DNA of 17,552 bases, from the NCBI GenBank assembly GCA_021785095.1, contig JAJYGM010000730.1, positions 1 through 17,552 of the forward strand, read 5' to 3'. Below, piece by piece: positions 13,866 to 17,552 of this stretch. How positions within the stretch are numbered: the stretch's first letter is position 1; the number at the start of each line of letters is the position of its first letter. The notes beneath the pieces are model-generated. The model was given only the letters and a program-made list of their open reading frames with translations. It had not been told where the DNA came from and searched no databases. Source of the stretch: Actinomycetes bacterium. Its GTDB lineage: Bacteria; Actinomycetota; Acidimicrobiia; Acidimicrobiales; Bog-793. The position numbers and the translations under genes are program-made.

Positions 13866-14972
13866 TCACGAGGCACCGGCCGCGACGCGAGCCGCGGCGA
13901 AGCCCGGCTTGATCACGTCGTTGATGAGCTGCAGGCGCTCGTCGAAGTGTGCGAACGCGCTCTTCATCGCGTTCAGCGTCAGCCACTCGATGTCGTGCCA
14001 GCCGTAGCCGAAGGCTCGTGCCACGCCGTGCAGCTCCGAGGAGACGGTGACGCCGCTCATGAGGCGGTTGTCCGTGTTCACCGACACGCGGAAGAACAAC
14101 GAGCGCAGAAGTCCGATCGGATGCTCCGACAGGGAAGGAACGACTCCCGTCTGCACGTTGGACGTCGGGCACATCTCGAGCGGCACCCTGCGATCGCGGA
14201 CGTAGCTCGCGAGACGTCCGAGAGAGACCGACCCGTCGGGGCGCCGCTCGATGTCGTCGAGGATGCGGACTCCGTGGCCCAGCCGGTCCGCTCCGCAGAT
14301 CTGCAGCGCCTCCCAGATCGACGGCAAGCCGAAACCCTCTCCGGCGTGGATCGTGATGTGGAAGTTCTCTCGCCCGACCAGCTGGAACGCGGCGAGGTGC
14401 TCGGTCGGAGGGCTGCCCTTCTCGGCCCCTGCGATGTCGAAGCCGACGACGCCGTCGTCGCGGTAGCGCACCGCGAGCTCGGCGATCTCGAGCGAACGCG
14501 CCGCGGTCCTCATCGCGGTCAGCAGCGCGTAGATGCGGATCCCGCGCCCCTCGCTCCCCTGGCGGAACCCTTCCAGGACGGCTTCGACGACCTCGGCCTC
14601 GGAGAGCCCCTTCGCGGTGTGCAACTCGGGGGCGAAGCGGACCTCGGCATAGACGACGCCGTCATCGGCGAGGTCCTCGGCGCACTCGGCGGCCACACGC
14701 ACGAGCGCCTCGCGCGTCTGCATCACGGCGACCGTGTGCGCGAACCCCTCGAGGTAGAGGCCGAGGTCGCCACGTGCAGCCCCTGCCCGGAACCAGTCCG
14801 CCAGCTCGCCCACGTCGGTCGTCGGCAGGCCGCGCAGGTGGGTCTCCCGGGCGAGGTCGACGACCGTCTGGGGGCGGAGCCCGCCGTCGAGGTGATCGTG
14901 GAGCACGACCTTCGGGACGCGCCGGATCTCCTCGAGCGTCGGCACCGCGACCGGCGCGCCCGCGGCGCTCAC
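13866..14972 (-). CDS. add: Adenosine deaminase
   Basis: A 368-residue enzyme converting (deoxy)adenosine to (deoxy)inosine, which the phosphorylase gene of the same operon can then split. The zinc and catalytic residues are visible: 'HDHLDGG' (His25, His27), 'HAGE' (His209, Glu212), 'GHG' (His233) and '[10 protein letters not shown]' (Asp301). The TDN-RLMSG form in place of the common TDDP is, as far as I recall, usual for actinobacterial Add. The 'FDIAGAE' block (178-184) is the 'DLxGxE' element. The start is GTG 14972, overlapping the deoA stop as GTGA; homology begins at '[18 protein letters not shown]'. The order cdd-deoA-add is the same as in M. tuberculosis (Rv3315c-Rv3314c-Rv3313c). 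A zinc hydrolase of the cytoplasm; nothing odd in the sequence. Confidence 0.95.
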   Translation of the reverse strand: MSAAGAPVAVPTLEEIRRVPKVVLHDHLDGGLRPQTVVDLARETHLRGLPTTDVGELADWFRAGAARGDLGLYLEGFAHTVAVMQTREALVRVAAECAEDLADDGVVYAEVRFAPELHTAKGLSEAEVVEAVLEGFRQGSEGRGIRIYALLTAMRTAARSLEIAELAVRYRDDGVVGFDIAGAEKGSPPTEHLAAFQLVGRENFHITIHAGEGFGLPSIWEALQICGADRLGHGVRILDDIERRPDGSVSLGRLASYVRDRRVPLEMCPTSNVQTGVVPSLSEHPIGLLRSLFFRVSVNTDNRLMSGVTVSSELHGVARAFGYGWHDIEWLTLNAMKSAFAHFDERLQLINDVIKPGFAAARVAAGAS

Positions 14973-16279
14973 TGGCGGATCACCTCGAGCACGAGAGGCC
15001 GGGGAGCCGGAGGATCGGGGCCGATCTCGACGGCATCTTCGAGCTGCTCGGCGACCGGGCCGAGCCGCCCCGGCTCGTCGCTCCGGAGCTCGAGCAGCGG
15101 ATCGCCGGCCTCGACCGGCTCGCCGGACCTCCGCAGGCAGACGACGCCGGCGGCGGCGCTGACCGGGTCCTCCAGCTTCGTGCGCCCCGCCCCCAGCCGC
15201 CACGCGCCCTCGCCGATCCGCCGGGCGTCCATGGCACGGACGAAACCCGGAGCCCGAGCGGTGACGAGGGTCCGGTGCCGGGCGGTCGGGAGCGGTGCGT
15301 CGGGGTCGCCTGTCTGGGCGCGGACCATCTCGCGGAAGACCGACAGCGCCCGTCCGTCGTCCAGCGCCGCGCGGAGCTCGCCCTTCGGGTCAGCCGACGC
15401 GGCGATCTCCAAGCCGGCAAGGGTCGCCATCTCGGCGCCGAGGGTCACGACGAGCTCGACGAGGTCCTCCGGGCCCCGGCCCGAGAGGGTCGCCACCGAC
15501 TCCTCCACCTCGACGCCGTTTCCGACCGCGCGCCCGAGCGGCTCGTCCATCCGCGTGAGCAGCGCGGCCATCCGCAACCCGTGCTCCGTCCCGATGGCGA
15601 CCATCGTCTCGCCCAGCTGCCGGGCCCGGTCGAGGTCCCGCATGAACGCGCCGGAGCCGACCTTCACGTCGAGGACCAGCGCGGCGGTGCCTTCCGCGAG
15701 CTTCTTGGACATGATCGAGCTGGCGATGAGGGGAACCGACTCGACGGTCGCAGTGACGTCGCGCAGCGCGTAGAGCTTCCTGTCGGCCGGTGCGAGCCCG
15801 GGCCCTGCAGCGCAGATCACGCAGCCCACGCGCTCGAGGACCGAGCGGACCTCGGAGGGCGAGAGGTCGCTGCGGAAACCGGGGATCGCCTCGAGCTTGT
15901 CGAGCGTGCCGCCGGTGTGGCCGAGGCCCCGCCCGGAGAGCTGCGGCACGCACGCGCCCACGCTCGCAAGGAGCGGCGCGAGGACGAGGGAGACCTTGTC
16001 CCCCACGCCGCCCGTCGAGTGCTTGTCCACGGTCGGACGCGACAGTCCCTCGAGGTGGAGCCGGTCGCCCGAGGCGACCATCGCAGCGGTCAGGCGTCCG
16101 AGCTCGGCGCGGTCGAGCCCGTTCAAGAAGACGGCCATCAAGAACGCGGCCATCTGGTAGTCGGGCACGCGGCCTGCGGCGTAGGTGCCGATCAGCCAAT
16201 CGATCTCCTCGCCGTCGAGCCGTCCGCCGTCGCGCTTGCGACGGATGAGCTCGACCATCTCGTGGGTCCGGGAAGTCAC
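14969..16279 (-). CDS. deoA: Thymidine phosphorylase
   Basis: A 436-residue enzyme that splits thymidine or deoxyuridine with phosphate into the base and deoxyribose-1-phosphate. The phosphate-binding block '[11 protein letters not shown]' (85-95) and the family signature '[20 protein letters not shown]' (115-134) are complete, as are 'LKVGSGAFM'-type '[10 protein letters not shown]' and the C-terminal domain. The length is that of DeoA (about 440). The start is GTG 16279, which overlaps the cdd stop (GTGA), with GCGGAG seven bases before it; homology starts at once with '[13 protein letters not shown]'. Whether it is strict for thymidine or also takes uridine (Pdp type) cannot be told safely from sequence; coupling to deoC and to cdd supports deoxynucleosides, including deoxyuridine made by Cdd. 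Confidence 0.95.
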   Translation of the reverse strand: MTSRTHEMVELIRRKRDGGRLDGEEIDWLIGTYAAGRVPDYQMAAFLMAVFLNGLDRAELGRLTAAMVASGDRLHLEGLSRPTVDKHSTGGVGDKVSLVLAPLLASVGACVPQLSGRGLGHTGGTLDKLEAIPGFRSDLSPSEVRSVLERVGCVICAAGPGLAPADRKLYALRDVTATVESVPLIASSIMSKKLAEGTAALVLDVKVGSGAFMRDLDRARQLGETMVAIGTEHGLRMAALLTRMDEPLGRAVGNGVEVEESVATLSGRGPEDLVELVVTLGAEMATLAGLEIAASADPKGELRAALDDGRALSVFREMVRAQTGDPDAPLPTARHRTLVTARAPGFVRAMDARRIGEGAWRLGAGRTKLEDPVSAAAGVVCLRRSGEPVEAGDPLLELRSDEPGRLGPVAEQLEDAVEIGPDPPAPRPLVLEVIRQ

Positions 16280-16731
16280 GGCGTGACTCCGCTCTCACCG
16301 CCGGCGCTCTCGGCTGTCTCACGTCGGGCGTCGACGTCACCTGGACCGAACGCGCCGGGAAGGAGGGCGCCCAGGGTCATCGGGCCGGCGCCTTCGCCAC
16401 CGTCCACGAGGACCCTGCTCCCGCCCGCCTCGAACAGCAGCTGCCGGCACCGGCCGCAGGGTGCGAGCGGTTGGCCGTCGCCGGCCACGATGCTCACCGC
16501 GACGAGGCGCGATCCGCCGCTCATGTGCAGCGCGGAGACGAGACCGCACTCCGCGCAGAGGGTGAGGCCGTAGGAGGCGTTCTCGACGTTGCAGCCGGTC
16601 ACCACCTGGCTGGCCTCGGTGAGGCCGGCGGCGCCGACACGGAGCCGGGAGTACGGCGCGTACGCCCGCGCCGCGGCTGCCGAGGCATGGCCCCGCAATA
16701 CGGCCCAGTCGACCGTCAGCGCCTCCGCCAC
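16276..16731 (-). CDS. cdd: Cytidine deaminase, tetrameric class
   Basis: A 151-residue zinc enzyme that deaminates cytidine and deoxycytidine to the uridine forms; it is the first gene of the nucleoside block. The substrate loop 'NVENASYGLTLCAE' (48-61) holds the zinc ligand Cys59 and the catalytic Glu61, and 'PCGRCRQ' (91-97) holds Cys92 and Cys95. A Cys in the first zinc position marks the tetrameric class. The start GTG 16731 is well fixed by GGAGGAGGT five bases before it. The tail after 'LLPGAFGPGD' adds about 20 residues rich in Gly, Glu and Ser, slightly longer than the usual 130-residue form. The stop overlaps deoA by four bases. Confidence 0.95.
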   Translation of the reverse strand: MAEALTVDWAVLRGHASAAAARAYAPYSRLRVGAAGLTEASQVVTGCNVENASYGLTLCAECGLVSALHMSGGSRLVAVSIVAGDGQPLAPCGRCRQLLFEAGGSRVLVDGGEGAGPMTLGALLPGAFGPGDVDARRETAESAGGESGVTP

Positions 16732-16736
16732 GTCGG

Positions 16737-16745
16737 ACCTCCTCC
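16737..16745 (-). promoter_or_regulatory. Strong ribosome binding site of cdd
   Basis: On the minus strand GGAGGAGGT stands five bases before GTG 16731, the best ribosome site in the window, in front of the first gene of the operon. It decides the cdd start. Confidence 0.8.
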
Positions 16746-16758
16746 GCTCGAAGCTCCC

Positions 16759-16790
16759 AGGGTAGCGACGATGCTCGGGACGCACCCGAG
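16759..16790 (-). promoter_or_regulatory. Candidate promoter and operator of the cdd-led nucleoside operon
   Basis: On the minus strand TACCCT (16764-16759) fits the TAnnnT -10 pattern and lies 27 bases before the cdd start. Just upstream, where a -35 would sit, is a perfect inverted repeat with six-base arms, CTCGGG (16774-16779) and CCCGAG (16785-16790), five bases apart. There is no recognisable TTGACA. A repressor or activator bound at the repeat would control the whole block. The assignment rests on position and symmetry only. Confidence 0.35.
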
Positions 16791-16810
16791 AAGGTGGCCG
16801 CACCCGGGCG

Positions 16811-16845
16811 CGCCGGCAGGCAGGTGGCGCGAGCGCGTGCCGGCG
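16811..16845. repeat. Inverted repeat in the cdd / PPOX divergent spacer
   Basis: CGCCGGCA (16811-16818) and TGCCGGCG (16838-16845) are perfect eight-base arms, 19 bases apart, between the divergent genes. They may be a regulator site shared by both directions or a hairpin in a long leader of cdd. The sequence is very GC rich, so chance cannot be excluded. Confidence 0.3.
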
Positions 16846-16873
16846 AACCTCGGGAGGTGTAGACCGTTGAGCC

Positions 16874-17284
16874 GTGCCGCTCGTCCCCGAGTCCCATCGC
16901 GACCTTCTCGACGCCGATGTCGCGACCCTCGCCACCGTCGGCCCCGACGGGACTCCCCAGCTCACCGAGGTGTGGTTCCTCAGGGACGACGACGAGGAGC
17001 GTCCCGTCGCGATCTCCCTCAGCACCGCACGCCAGAAGACGAGGAACCTCCGCAGGGACCCGAGATGCGCGCTCTTGGTGCTCGACCTGGCAGTGCCGCA
17101 GCGTTACCTCGAGATCCGGGGCGACGCGGAGATCGAGCCCGACGACGAGTACCTCTTCGCGGATCGCTTCGGGGCCAAGTACGGCGCAGACCTTCGAGCG
17201 TTCGACCCCCCTGGGGCGACGCGGGTCGTCGTGCGGATACGCGCCGAGCGGATCAACGCGGTCGACATGCGCCGCCACGGCTGA
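16874..17284 (+). CDS. PPOX-class F420/FMN-dependent split-barrel protein
   Basis: A 136-residue protein starting at GTG 16874; the same frame is closed by TGA six bases upstream, so no earlier start is possible. The pattern 'LLDADVATLATVGPDGTPQLTEVWF' (11-35) followed by 'LSTARQKTRNLRRDPRCALLVLD' (49-71) is that of the pyridoxamine-phosphate-oxidase-like split barrel (Rv1155 type), in which the Arg/Lys-rich second block binds the phosphate of F420 or FMN. Such proteins reduce or oxidise small compounds in actinobacteria; the substrate cannot be read here. GGGAGGTG lies 16 bases before the GTG, too far for a normal ribosome site. TAGACC at 16860-16865 leaves room for a leaderless transcript. 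It is divergent from the nucleoside operon and has no clear link to it. Confidence 0.85.
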   Translation: MPLVPESHRDLLDADVATLATVGPDGTPQLTEVWFLRDDDEERPVAISLSTARQKTRNLRRDPRCALLVLDLAVPQRYLEIRGDAEIEPDDEYLFADRFGAKYGADLRAFDPPGATRVVVRIRAERINAVDMRRHG

Positions 17285-17360
17285 TCTGGTCACATCGCGC
17301 TCGGCAAGGTCCGGCGTCCCTCCAGGTGACAGGCGACCAGGCCGGCGACGTCCCATCCCG

Positions 17361-17387
17361 TTGGGTCACAACCCCTCTCGATATCCT
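17361..17387 (+). promoter_or_regulatory. Possible promoter for the gene starting at 17432
   Basis: TTGGGT (17361-17366) and TATCCT (17382-17387) fit actinobacterial -35 and -10 patterns with a 15-base spacer. A start near 17394 would leave a leader of about 38 bases that contains the ribosome site AGGAGGT (17420-17426). Confidence 0.35.
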
Positions 17388-17431
17388 GGCGCTGCGGTCG
17401 ACAAGGCGTAGCCGCTCTCAGGAGGTGGCCC

Positions 17432-17552
17432 GTGACCACAGCGGATCTGCCCAGCCGTCCCGAGCCGCCTCCGAATGCGCCGCCTCCGAATGCGCCGCCT
17501 CCGAATGCGCCGCCGTACCCGCCCGGGAGCTACCCGGCACCGCCGTACCCGC
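17432..17552 (+). CDS. Protein with proline-rich N-terminus, 3'-truncated by the window
   Basis: GTG 17432 follows AGGAGGT by five bases, and the frame stays open to the window end (40 codons). The visible part begins 'VTTADLPSRPE', continues with three copies of Pro-Pro-Pro-Asn-Ala and then Tyr/Pro-rich sequence. Such proline-rich, low-complexity N-termini are frequent in actinobacterial membrane proteins (for example RDD, DUF4190 or septum-linked proteins), where they stand before the first membrane segment. No domain is reached here, so the product is unknown. Confidence 0.7.
   Translation, partial: MTTADLPSRPEPPPNAPPPNAPPPNAPPYPPGSYPAPPYP
17465..17509 (+). repeat. Three identical 15-base repeats coding for PPPNA
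   Basis: The unit CCGCCTCCGAATGCG occurs three times without any change. Exact identity, including third codon positions, suggests recent copying by slippage. Confidence 0.85.

Noticed and set aside
17286..17340. CTGGTC ... GACCAG repeat after the PPOX-family gene as a terminator.
   Set aside because: Only six-base arms separated by more than 40 bases, and no inner stem of note.
1..17552. CRISPR arrays, insertion sequences, integrases, toxin-antitoxin or phage defence genes.
   Set aside because: Looked for and not seen; the only repeats are short tandem ones at gene ends, and all recognised genes are metabolic or transport genes.

Overview
High-GC DNA with mostly GTG starts, strong GGAGG-type ribosome sites and TGA as the stop of all 16 complete or 3'-complete genes. 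This points to Actinomycetota. The mixture of an M. tuberculosis-like nucleoside salvage order (deoD-pmmB and add-deoA-cdd neighbourhoods) with a PF03640 'secreted repeat' lipoprotein and a DUF4232-like fragment would suit a deep-branching actinobacterium such as an acidimicrobial lineage, but the class is an inference only.

Left part, plus strand (1-2264): the 3' end of a DUF1989 (urea-carboxylase-associated family) gene, then about 500 bases without an intact gene that hold a probable decayed DUF4232-like gene, then a hypothetical gene coupled by an ATGA overlap to a PF03640 lipoprotein. A strong stem-loop closes this part against the convergent block.

Main part, minus strand (16731 down to 2331): twelve genes in one direction form an almost self-contained nucleoside uptake and breakdown block, read in the order cdd, deoA, add, deoC, aldehyde dehydrogenase, ALDH-like pseudoenzyme, BMP-family binding protein, ABC ATPase, permease, permease, purine nucleoside phosphorylase, alpha-D-phosphohexomutase-family enzyme. 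The logic: the BMP/ABC system imports nucleosides; Cdd and Add deaminate cytidine and adenosine; DeoA and PNP release the bases and form (deoxy)ribose-1-phosphate; the mutase, the only candidate for the missing phosphopentomutase, moves the phosphate to C5; DeoC splits deoxyribose-5-phosphate into glyceraldehyde-3-phosphate and acetaldehyde; the ALDH pair removes the acetaldehyde. Six of the eleven junctions are 4-base GTGA/ATGA overlaps. The three larger gaps (add-deoC, ALDH2-bmp, bmp-ATPase) each carry palindromes or hairpins, which suggests internal control points. No regulator gene is present.

Right part, plus strand (16874-17552): a divergent F420/FMN split-barrel (PPOX-family) protein, and the start of a gene with a proline-rich N-terminus that is cut by the window edge.

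Most noteworthy: the aldehyde dehydrogenase pair looks like a split version of ALDH16 (catalytic chain plus separately encoded non-catalytic C-terminal domain), the hexomutase is a candidate phosphopentomutase, the substrate-binding protein has no lipobox, and a perfect 16-base palindrome lies just before deoC. I found no RNA genes, insertion sequences or CRISPR arrays.
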